Assembly: GCF_020165195.1 (NCBI RefSeq)
Contig: NZ_JAIUHR010000037.1
Location: 1-47,153 of the forward strand
Direction: 5' to 3'
Origin: Mesorhizobium sp. CA14
GTDB taxonomy: Bacteria > Pseudomonadota > Alphaproteobacteria > Rhizobiales > Rhizobiaceae
Length of the DNA stretch: 47,153 nucleotides
Every line of letters starts with the position of its first letter. The first letter of the stretch is position 1. Position numbers and translations under genes: made by a program. A model generated the notes under the pieces. The model worked only from the letters and a program-made list of their open reading frames with translations, searched no databases and had not been told where the DNA came from. Shown in pieces: positions 40,838-47,153 of the stretch.

Positions 40838-42289
40838 ATGTCGGACGCATCGAAGGGCCTCAGCCTCTACAACACGCTGACGCGGACCAAGGGACCTTTC
40901 GTCCCGATCGATCCGCGAAATGTGCGCATGTATGTCTGCGGCCCGACCGTCTACGACTTTGCCCATATCGGCAATGCGCGCCCGGCGATCGTCTTCGACG
41001 TGCTCTTCCGTCTGTTGCGCCATCTCTACGGCGAAAGCCATGTCACGTATGTGCGCAACATCACGGATGTCGACGACAAGATAAATGCCAGGGCGCTGCG
41101 CGACTTCGGCGACGACATCGCGGCCGGAAAGCTCTCGCTCAACGACGCGATCCGCAAGGTCACCGAGAAGACCGCCGACCAATACCACAAGGATGTCGCG
41201 GCCCTTGGCTGCCTTGAGCCGACCTACGAGCCGCGCGCCACCGAGTTCGTCGCGCCGCGGGCCGACGGCAAGGCCGACATGCTGTCGCTGATTTCGCAGC
41301 TAATCGAGCGCGGCCACGCCTATGTCGCCGGCGGCGAGGTGCTGTTCGACACGGCCTCGATGCCGGACTATGGCGAGCTCTCGAAGCGCAATCTCGACGA
41401 GCAGCAGGCGGGCGCGCGCATCGCCGTCGACGCGCATAAGAAGAACCCCGGCGATTTCGTGCTATGGAAATTGTCTTCGCCCGAAGAGCCCGGCTGGGAG
41501 AGCCCGTGGGGCAGGGGCCGGCCCGGCTGGCACATCGAATGCTCGGCCATGTCGGCCGCCTATCTCGGCGAGGTTTTCGACATCCATGGCGGCGGGCTGG
41601 ATCTGATCTTTCCGCACCACGAGAACGAGATCGCCCAGTCGCGCTGCGCCCACGGCACCAAGGTCATGGCCAATGTGTGGATGCATAACGGCTTCCTGCA
41701 GGTCGAGGGCCAGAAGATGTCGAAGAGCCTCGGCAACTTCTTCTCGATCCATGAGCTGCTGGAGACCGACACTTTCGGCGGCCGCGCCTGGCCGGGCGAG
41801 GTGCTCAGGCTGGCGATGCTGATGACGCATTACCGCGAGCCGATCGACTTCTCGGTGCGCAAGCTGGAAGAAGCCGAAAACACGCTGCGCAAATGGAAGC
41901 GCGCCGCCGACCTCGCGCCTGTGGCGGCACAAGAACTGCCGGCCGAGGTGGTGGAAGAACTCTCCGACGATCTCGCCACCTACGCCGCCTTCCAGCGGCT
42001 GACGCAGCTCGCCGGCGAGGCGGTCGATGGCGGCGGCGAAGCCGGGAATGGCGCAGCCGCCTCGCTAAAGGCAGCGCTGGCCTTCCTCGGCTTCGATACC
42101 GGGGCGGCCAAGGTGGACGAGGCGGCGGTGGCAAAAGCGATCGCGGATCGTCTGGAGTTCATTGCCGACAAGAACTGGGCCGAGGGTGATCGCATCCGCA
42201 ACGAGCTCCTGGCGCAGGGCGTGCAGCTGAAGGACGGCAAGGACCCCGCCACCGGCGAGCGCGTGACGACGTGGGAGATCAAGCGGTGA
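40838..42289 (+). CDS. cysS: Cysteinyl-tRNA synthetase
   Basis: The enzyme charges tRNA-Cys. This 483-aa class I synthetase has the zinc ligand Cys34 in YVCGPTVYDF, the HIGN signature at 43-46, the second zinc region WHIECSAM with HHENEIAQS, and KMSKS in GQKMSKSLGNF. The C-terminal domain is helical. It is followed by a repeat element that leads directly into the DUF559 gene. Confidence 0.97.
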   Translation: MSDASKGLSLYNTLTRTKGPFVPIDPRNVRMYVCGPTVYDFAHIGNARPAIVFDVLFRLLRHLYGESHVTYVRNITDVDDKINARALRDFGDDIAAGKLSLNDAIRKVTEKTADQYHKDVAALGCLEPTYEPRATEFVAPRADGKADMLSLISQLIERGHAYVAGGEVLFDTASMPDYGELSKRNLDEQQAGARIAVDAHKKNPGDFVLWKLSSPEEPGWESPWGRGRPGWHIECSAMSAAYLGEVFDIHGGGLDLIFPHHENEIAQSRCAHGTKVMANVWMHNGFLQVEGQKMSKSLGNFFSIHELLETDTFGGRAWPGEVLRLAMLMTHYREPIDFSVRKLEEAENTLRKWKRAADLAPVAAQELPAEVVEELSDDLATYAAFQRLTQLAGEAVDGGGEAGNGAAASLKAALAFLGFDTGAAKVDEAAVAKAIADRLEFIADKNWAEGDRIRNELLAQGVQLKDGKDPATGERVTTWEIKR

Positions 42290-42325
42290 GGCTGGATCCT
42301 CGGGACCTGAAATTGGGGAGAATGG

Positions 42326-42498
42326 CGCGAGGCGCCCCCCTCTGTCCTGCCGGACATCTCCCCCTCAAGGGGGGAGATTGGACGTCGCCTTGGCTTTCGC
42401 CAATCGCCGACGTGGCAGATGAGATGCCGTCGGCGAAGCTGCTGATCTCCCCCCTTGAGGGGGAGATGCCCGGCAGGGGCAGAGAGGGGGGCCTCGCG
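42326..42498. repeat. Large palindromic multi-hairpin repeat, copy 1
   Basis: An approximately 170-bp imperfect palindrome is closed by outer arms CGCGAGGCGCCCCCCTCTG and, at the other end, CAGAGAGGGGGGCCTCGCG. Inside are ATCTCCCC/GGGGAGAT hairpins, a GATTGG/CCAATC pair and a GCCGAC/GTCGGC pair. It closely matches copy 2 at 45253-45404 in the same orientation. Its right end places GAGAGGGGGG seven bases before the DUF559 start codon. Confidence 0.85.
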
Positions 42499-42897
42499 AT
42501 GACTCATCATCGGGTGTTTCCCGTCAATCGCGGCAATGCGCGCAAGATGCGCAAGCAAATGACAGATGCCGAATTGAAACTCTGGAACGAAGTCCGGGCA
42601 CATAGGCTGATGGGCCTTTCCTTTCGGCGGCAAATGCCTATTGCAGGCTACATCGTCGACTTTGCTTGTCCTGATAAAAAGCTGATCGTCGAGATCGATG
42701 GCTCTCAGCACGCGCGTGCAGAAGTGTCGGCGTCCGATACTGCACGAACCGCGAAGCTCGAAGCTTTAGGCTGGACCATCCTGCGCTTCTGGAACGACGA
42801 CGTGATCCGCGATATCGACAATGTCTGCCAGCACATCGTCATCGTGGCCGGCCTTGCCGATGCGCACGCGTCACAAAGGGAGGAGCTCGTCCAGTGA
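42499..42897 (+). CDS. DUF559 endonuclease-like protein
   Basis: The 132-aa protein has the DUF559 fold of the Vsr/restriction-endonuclease-like group: NARKMRKQMTDAELKLWNEVR, SFRRQMPIAGYIVDFACPDKKLIVEIDGSQHA (with the IVEIDG acidic/catalytic segment) and LGWTILRFWNDDVI. The actual activity is unproven. ATG 42499 is preceded by GAGAGGGGGG supplied by the upstream repeat. It overlaps the next start codon by four bases (GTGA), the first link of a coupled operon. Confidence 0.88.
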   Translation: MTHHRVFPVNRGNARKMRKQMTDAELKLWNEVRAHRLMGLSFRRQMPIAGYIVDFACPDKKLIVEIDGSQHARAEVSASDTARTAKLEALGWTILRFWNDDVIRDIDNVCQHIVIVAGLADAHASQREELVQ

Positions 42898-43280
42898 TCG
42901 ATCATCTCGGCATCAACGTTTCCGACTTCGAGAAATCCAAAACCTTCTATGACAAGGCGATGGCGCCGTTGGGGGCTTCGCTGCTCTACATGGTGCCTGA
43001 GCAATATACCAGCGGCGCCAGGGTCGGCGGTTATGGTCGCGACCGGCCGGTGTTCTGGTTGAGCGACAGCACGGATAAGCCGCGATCCACCCAGCATGTC
43101 GCCCTTACCGCGCGCAGCCGCGCCGAGGTTGACGCCTTCCATGCGGCGGCGCTTGCCGCCGGCGGCAGGGACAATGGCGGACCGGGCCTGCGTCCGCACT
43201 ATCACCCCAACTATTACGGCGCCTTCGTCTTGGATCCCGACGGCAATAATGTCGAGGCGGTATGCCATGACCCGGAATAA
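42894..43280 (+). CDS. VOC-superfamily protein
   Basis: This 128-aa VOC module starts at GTG 42894, overlapping the DUF559 stop. Markers are MIDHLGINVSDFEKSKTFYDKAMAPLG, HVALTARSRAEVDAFHAAAL and YYGAFVLDPDGNNVEAVCH, which keeps His and Glu metal positions. The reaction is unknown. GFA paralogue 1 starts 21 bases later. Confidence 0.87.
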   Translation: MIDHLGINVSDFEKSKTFYDKAMAPLGASLLYMVPEQYTSGARVGGYGRDRPVFWLSDSTDKPRSTQHVALTARSRAEVDAFHAAALAAGGRDNGGPGLRPHYHPNYYGAFVLDPDGNNVEAVCHDPE

Positions 43281-43301
43281 GCCCACGACCAGGAGTGAGC
43301 G

Positions 43302-43793
43302 ATGAGTCTCGACAACCGGCCGGTCTATACAGGCGGCTGCCAGTGCGGCGCCGTGCGCTTCCGCGTCGAAGGCGCGCTGGGCGACGCCTCGGTCTGCCAT
43401 TGCCGCATGTGCCAGAAAGCGAGCGGCAATTTCTATCTGCCGCTGGTATCGGTGCGCGGCGCCACGCTCGACTGGACGCGCGGCGAGCCGAAACGCTTCC
43501 GCTCGTCCAATGCTGCCCGGCGCGGCTTTTGCGCCGAATGCGGCACGCCGCTGACCTTCGAGGCGCCGGATGGCATCGCGCTCGCGATCGCCGCCTTCGA
43601 CGATCCGACCGGCATCGCGCCCACCATCCAGTGGGGCGTCGAAGCAAAACTTCCCTATGTCGACGGCATCCCAAAACTGCCGTCCGAGGAGACGATGGGC
43701 GATGTCTCGTCCGCGCCTTACCTCGCCGAGCTCGTCTCCTACCAGCATCCCGATCACGACACCGAGCAATGGCCGCCGGAGGAAAACCCATGA
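43302..43793 (+). CDS. GFA-family zinc protein, paralogue 1
   Basis: The 163-aa protein is of the glutathione-dependent formaldehyde-activating enzyme (Gfa) family. Zinc ligands are in GGCQCGAVRF, CHCRMCQ and CAECGTPL. Related proteins act on thiohemiacetals or serve as zinc-binding structural proteins; activity here is untested. Its stop overlaps the next gene by four bases, and the two paralogues are closely similar at the N-terminus. Confidence 0.9.
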   Translation: MSLDNRPVYTGGCQCGAVRFRVEGALGDASVCHCRMCQKASGNFYLPLVSVRGATLDWTRGEPKRFRSSNAARRGFCAECGTPLTFEAPDGIALAIAAFDDPTGIAPTIQWGVEAKLPYVDGIPKLPSEETMGDVSSAPYLAELVSYQHPDHDTEQWPPEENP

Positions 43794-44266
43794 CCGATCA
43801 AGTTCGAACCGGCGGATGCCAGTGCGGCGCCGTGCGCTTCCGCGTGCACGGCAAGCTTGGGCGCCCGTCCATCTGCCATTGCCGCATGTGCCAAAAACAG
43901 TTCGGCAATTTCTTCGGCGCGCTGGTGACGGTGCCGAAGGACGGCGTCGAGTGGACCCATGAGGAGCCGAGCTATTTCCAGTCCTCGGTCAACATCGACC
44001 GCGGCTTCTGCGCCCGCTGCGGCACGCCGCTGACCTACCGCCAGCCCGGCGCGCTGGAGATCGCCATCGGCGCCTTCGACGACCGCTCCGATCTCGCGCC
44101 GCAGATCCAGGTGAATTATGCGGTTCGCCTGCCCTGGGTGGAAAAGATCTTCGAGGCGCCGATCCTTGACGATCCCGATTTCTATCGGCGGCAGGAGCAG
44201 ATCATCTCCTTCCAGCATCCCGATCACGAGACGGCCAATTGGCCGCAGCACGGTTTGAAACTATGA
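43790..44266 (+). CDS. GFA-family zinc protein, paralogue 2
   Basis: The 158-aa protein carries the same zinc pattern as its upstream neighbour (GGCQCGAVRF, CHCRMCQ, CARCGTPL), and the genes are almost identical in the first ~35 coding bases of this motif but diverge later. Its start lies in the upstream stop codon (ATGA), and it overlaps the prolyl aminopeptidase start by four bases. It probably arose by tandem duplication. Confidence 0.9.
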   Translation: MTDQVRTGGCQCGAVRFRVHGKLGRPSICHCRMCQKQFGNFFGALVTVPKDGVEWTHEEPSYFQSSVNIDRGFCARCGTPLTYRQPGALEIAIGAFDDRSDLAPQIQVNYAVRLPWVEKIFEAPILDDPDFYRRQEQIISFQHPDHETANWPQHGLKL

Positions 44267-45231
44267 CGATCCACGGCAGTTCCTTGCGCACGCTCTATCC
44301 CGAGGTCGAGCCGTTCGATTCGGGCATGCTCGACGTCGGCGACGGCCACACCGTATACTGGGAGCGCTGTGGCACCAAGGGCGGCAAGCCAGCCGTGTTC
44401 CTGCATGGCGGTCCGGGCGGCACGATTTCGCCGAAACACCGGCGCCTGTTCGACCCGAAACTCTACGACGTCATCCTGTTCGACCAGCGCGGCTGCGGCA
44501 AGTCGACGCCCAACGCCTCGCTCGAGGCCAACACCACCTGGCATCTCGTCGCCGATATCGAGCGCCTGCGCGAGATGGCGGGCTTCGACAAATGGCTGGT
44601 GTTCGGCGGCTCCTGGGGCTCGACGCTGGCGCTCGCGTATGCCGAGACGCATCCCGAGCGCGTCAGCGAGCTTGTCGTGCGCGGCATCTACACGCTGACC
44701 CGCGCCGAGCTCGAATGGTATTACCAGTTCGGCGTCTCGGAGATGTTTCCAGACAAATGGGAGCGGTTCCTGGCGCCTATCCCCGAGGCCGAGCGCGGCG
44801 ACATGATGGCCGCCTATCGCAAGCGGCTGGTCGGCTCCGACCGCAAGGCTCAAGTTGAGGCCGCCCGTGCCTGGAGCATCTGGGAAGGCGAGACGATCAC
44901 GCTGCTTCCCGAGCCCGAGACCAGCGACCCGTTCGCCCAAGACGACTATGCGATCGCCTTCGCCCGCATCGAGAACCACTATTTCGTCCATGCCGGCTGG
45001 CTGGACGAAGGGCAGCTTTTGCGCGACGCCTGGAAGCTGAAGGACATCCCCGGCACCATCGTCCACGGCCGCTATGACATGCCGTGCCCGGCGAAATACG
45101 CCTGGGCGCTGCACAAGGCCTGGCCGAAGGCCGATTTCCACCTCATCGAGGGCGCCGGCCACGCCTATTCGGAGCCCGGGATTCTGGACCGGCTGATCCG
45201 GGCGACGGACAAGTTCGCGGGGAAAAATTAA
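44263..45231 (+). CDS. pip: Prolyl aminopeptidase (proline iminopeptidase)
   Basis: The enzyme removes N-terminal proline from peptides. This 322-aa alpha/beta hydrolase has the oxyanion motif HGGPGG, the nucleophile elbow GGSWGSTLAL with the catalytic Ser, and a late catalytic His in GAGHAYSEPG. It starts inside the GFA paralogue 2 stop codon and is the last gene of the coupled operon; the second large repeat begins 21 bases after its stop codon. Confidence 0.93.
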   Translation: MTIHGSSLRTLYPEVEPFDSGMLDVGDGHTVYWERCGTKGGKPAVFLHGGPGGTISPKHRRLFDPKLYDVILFDQRGCGKSTPNASLEANTTWHLVADIERLREMAGFDKWLVFGGSWGSTLALAYAETHPERVSELVVRGIYTLTRAELEWYYQFGVSEMFPDKWERFLAPIPEAERGDMMAAYRKRLVGSDRKAQVEAARAWSIWEGETITLLPEPETSDPFAQDDYAIAFARIENHYFVHAGWLDEGQLLRDAWKLKDIPGTIVHGRYDMPCPAKYAWALHKAWPKADFHLIEGAGHAYSEPGILDRLIRATDKFAGKN

Positions 45232-45252
45232 CCGATGTACGGCGTTCCGTCA

Positions 45253-45404
45253 CACCCCCCTCTGTCCTGCCGGACATCTCCCCCGCAAGGGGGGAGATTG
45301 GATGTCGCCTTCGCTTTCGCCAATCGCCGACGTTGCAGTGCCGTCGGCAAAGCTGCCGATCTCCCCCCTTGCGGGGGAGATCGCCGGCAGGCCAGAGGGG
45401 GGTG
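45253..45404. repeat. Large palindromic multi-hairpin repeat, copy 2
   Basis: A 152-bp imperfect palindrome, closely matching copy 1 at 42326-42498 in sequence and orientation. The outer arms pair over ~24 of 26 positions (CACCCCCCTCTG / CAGAGGGGGGTG). Inner stems are ATCTCCCCC-GCAA-GGGGGGAGAT, GATTGG/CCAATC, GCCGACG/CGTCGGC and a GGGGGAGATC stem. Its last three bases are a GTG in frame with the citramalate synthase gene. Confidence 0.85.
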
Positions 45405-45422
45405 CTCAAGCGCCTTGCCGCG

Positions 45423-47039
45423 ATGAAAAAGCAAAGATTGTTTCTCTTCGACACGACTCTTCGCGACGGCCAGCAGACGCCAGGCATCGACTTTTCCGTC
45501 GAGGACAAGATCGCGATCGCCAAGCTGCTCGACGACTTCGGCATCGACTATGTCGAGGGCGGCTATCCGGGCGCCAACCCGACCGACACGACCTTCTTCC
45601 AGAAGAAGCGGACTGAGAGCGCGAAATTCGTCGCCTTCGGCATGACCAAACGGGCAGGGGTCTCGGCCTCCAACGACCCGGGGCTGGCGGCGCTGGTGCA
45701 GTCGAAGTCGGATGCCATCTGCTTCGTTGCCAAGAGCTGGGACTATCATGTGCGCGTCGCGCTCGGCTGCACCAATGAGGAGAATCTGGACTCGATCAAG
45801 ACTTCGGTCGAGACGGCGGTCGCGGCCGGCAAGGAAGCGATGGTCGATTGCGAGCATTTCTTCGACGGATTCAAAGCCAATCCGGGCTACGCGCTGGCCT
45901 GCGCCAAAACCGCTTATGATGCCGGCGCGCGCTGGGTGGTGCTGTGCGACACCAATGGCGGCACCCAGCCTTCGGAAGTGCGCGAAATCGTCGGGAAGGT
46001 CATCGCCGGCGGCATTCCAGGCGATCATCTCGGCATCCACGCCCATGACGACACCGGCCAGGCGGTCGCCAATTCGCTCGCCGCCGTCGAGGCCGGCGTG
46101 CGCCAGATCCAGGGCACGCTGAACGGCATCGGCGAGCGCTGCGGCAACGCCAATCTCATCTCCATCATCCCGACGCTTTCGCTGAAGCCCGCCTTCGCCG
46201 ATCGCTTCGAAACCGGCATTTCGGCGGAAGACCTGACCGGAATCTCCAGGCTCTCCCGTGCCTTCGACGAACTGCTCAACCGCGCGCCCGAGGCGCAGGC
46301 CCCCTATGTCGGCTCCTCGGCTTTCGCCACCAAGGCCGGCATCCATGCCTCCGCGCTTGCCAAGGAGCCGGCGACCTATGAACATGTGCCGCCGGAAGCC
46401 GTCGGCAACCGCCGCCGCGTCATGGTCTCCGACCAGGGCGGCAAGGCCAATTTCCTCGCCGAGCTGAAGCGGCGCGGCATCGATGTGCCGAAGGACGATC
46501 ATCGGCTCGATGCGCTGATCGCCGTCGTCAAGGAGCGCGAGGCGGAAGGCTATGCCTATGAGGGCGCCGACGCCTCTTTCGAGCTGCTCGCGCGAAAAAT
46601 GCTGCACGGCCTGCCGGAGTTCTTCAACGTCACCTCCTTCCGCTGCATGGTCGAGCGCCGCTTCGATGCCAACGGCAATCTCAAGACCGTCTCCGAGGCG
46701 ATCGTGAAGGTCGAGGTCGACGGCGAGGAGAAGATGTCGGTGGCGGAAGGCCACGGCCCGGTCAACGCGCTCGACATCGCGCTGCGCAAGGACTTGGGAA
46801 AGTACCAGAGCGAGATCGTCGACCTGGAGCTCGCGGACTTCAAGGTGCGTATCCTCAATGGTGGCACCGAGGCCATCACCCGCGTCCTCGTCGAATCGCA
46901 CGATTCCACCGGCGCCCGCTGGTGGACGGTCGGCGTGTCGGAAAACATCATCGACGCCTCCTTCCAGGCGCTGATGGATTCGATCATCTACAAGCTGATG
47001 AAGAACCGCGAGATGGCGGGACTGGTGGCGGCGGAGTAG
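45423..47039 (+). CDS. cimA: Citramalate synthase
   Basis: CimA condenses pyruvate and acetyl-CoA to (R)-citramalate, an entry to 2-oxobutyrate and isoleucine without threonine. The 538-aa protein starts KKQRLFLFDTTLRDGQQTPGIDFSVEDK (HMGL-like barrel) and ends in a LeuA-type allosteric domain; the length fits the TIGR00977 group. ATG 45423 has no clear ribosome site. An in-frame GTG at 45402, inside the repeat and next to AGAGGGGGG, is an alternative start. Confidence 0.92.
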   Translation: MKKQRLFLFDTTLRDGQQTPGIDFSVEDKIAIAKLLDDFGIDYVEGGYPGANPTDTTFFQKKRTESAKFVAFGMTKRAGVSASNDPGLAALVQSKSDAICFVAKSWDYHVRVALGCTNEENLDSIKTSVETAVAAGKEAMVDCEHFFDGFKANPGYALACAKTAYDAGARWVVLCDTNGGTQPSEVREIVGKVIAGGIPGDHLGIHAHDDTGQAVANSLAAVEAGVRQIQGTLNGIGERCGNANLISIIPTLSLKPAFADRFETGISAEDLTGISRLSRAFDELLNRAPEAQAPYVGSSAFATKAGIHASALAKEPATYEHVPPEAVGNRRRVMVSDQGGKANFLAELKRRGIDVPKDDHRLDALIAVVKEREAEGYAYEGADASFELLARKMLHGLPEFFNVTSFRCMVERRFDANGNLKTVSEAIVKVEVDGEEKMSVAEGHGPVNALDIALRKDLGKYQSEIVDLELADFKVRILNGGTEAITRVLVESHDSTGARWWTVGVSENIIDASFQALMDSIIYKLMKNREMAGLVAAE

Positions 47040-47153
47040 GCCGCCGCCCTTCCTCGCCCCACGTAGTGGGCTACGCTATGCACAGATCTTCTGTGACTGG
47101 CGCGACTGATCAGGCCGAGGCTTGATTGCGACGTGGTTCCCCCAATCCGTCGC
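47040..47153. other. Intergenic end of window
   Basis: The last 114 bases contain a CCCAC-GTA-GTGGG stem (47058-47070) with a 3-nt loop but no T-tract, which might end cimA transcription. No gene, tRNA or repeat is visible. Confidence 0.35.

Noticed and set aside
42271..42498. Extended N-terminus for the DUF559 gene
   Set aside because: These codons translate the palindromic repeat; ATG 42499 starts at the family boundary with a fitting purine run.
45084..45422. Extended N-terminus for citramalate synthase
   Set aside because: The frame crosses the pip gene end and the repeat; only the part from ATG 45423 (or GTG 45402) resembles the family.
45228..46901. 557-codon open frame on the minus strand across cimA
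   Set aside because: Antisense shadow of citramalate synthase with no domain signature.
47058..47070. CCCAC/GTGGG stem as a tRNA arm or strong terminator
   Set aside because: No tRNA fold can be drawn around it and no T-tract follows.

Overview
This window looks like chromosomal DNA of a Rhizobiales alphaproteobacterium, most likely Mesorhizobium or a close relative. The evidence is the GC-rich coding bias, the gene order dapA-smpB, rpoZ-rsh-pyrE and acpS-lepB-rnc-era...recO, and short dispersed palindromes of a rhizobial type. The assignment rests on recognition only; no search was run. No tRNA, rRNA, CRISPR array, phage or insertion sequence was seen.

Layout. 1-5.7 kb: soluble lytic transglycosylase (minus) diverging from dapA-smpB across a repeat-filled 454-base gap, then a GH25 lysozyme and an EamA-type exporter. 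5.7-7.6 kb: an Lrp/AsnC regulator with a damaged N-terminus, a family-5-like uracil-DNA glycosylase and a NYN-domain protein. 7.7-16 kb: housekeeping block of rpoZ, bifunctional (p)ppGpp synthetase/hydrolase, pyrE, a VOC protein, a GNAT, DUF2062, acpS, lepB, rnc and era. 16-18.5 kb: accessory insert between era and recO (phosphotransferase, VOC protein, TacAT-type GNAT toxin and antitoxin with a readable promoter/operator). 18.5-25 kb: recO, a NUDIX protein, a large DUF2339 membrane protein, a VapBC pair with a palindromic operator, and an ECF sigma/anti-sigma pair. 25.2-28.2 kb: a GNAT-C39 peptidase fusion next to a RimK-like ATP-grasp ligase, then a DUF3303 protein. This is the best candidate for a poorly described peptide-modification system. 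28.2-35.8 kb: a RidA-like protein lacking the usual arginine, a LysR regulator diverging from a fatty-acid desaturase with a LysR-type box between them, a PAS-PAS-GGDEF-EAL protein, an HD-domain protein, YgfZ and a dihydroorotase-like amidohydrolase missing one metal-ligand His. 35.8-40.5 kb: an AbiEii-like nucleotidyltransferase with a small partner, several conserved hypotheticals, a second NUDIX protein, a SRAP (YedK/HMCES) protein and a 51-aa basic protein. 40.8-47.0 kb: cysS, a coupled DUF559-VOC-GFA-GFA-prolyl aminopeptidase operon, and citramalate synthase.

How it works together. The core genes serve lysine/peptidoglycan synthesis (dapA), ribosome rescue (smpB), transcription and stringent response (rpoZ, rsh), pyrimidine and fatty-acid cofactor synthesis (pyrE, acpS), secretion (lepB), RNA maturation (rnc, era), repair (recO, SRAP, UDG), Cys-tRNA charging and isoleucine precursor synthesis. 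The most informative non-coding features are inverted repeats that act as operators or leader hairpins, and two copies of a ~150-170 bp multi-hairpin repeat that exactly bracket the DUF559-to-pip operon.
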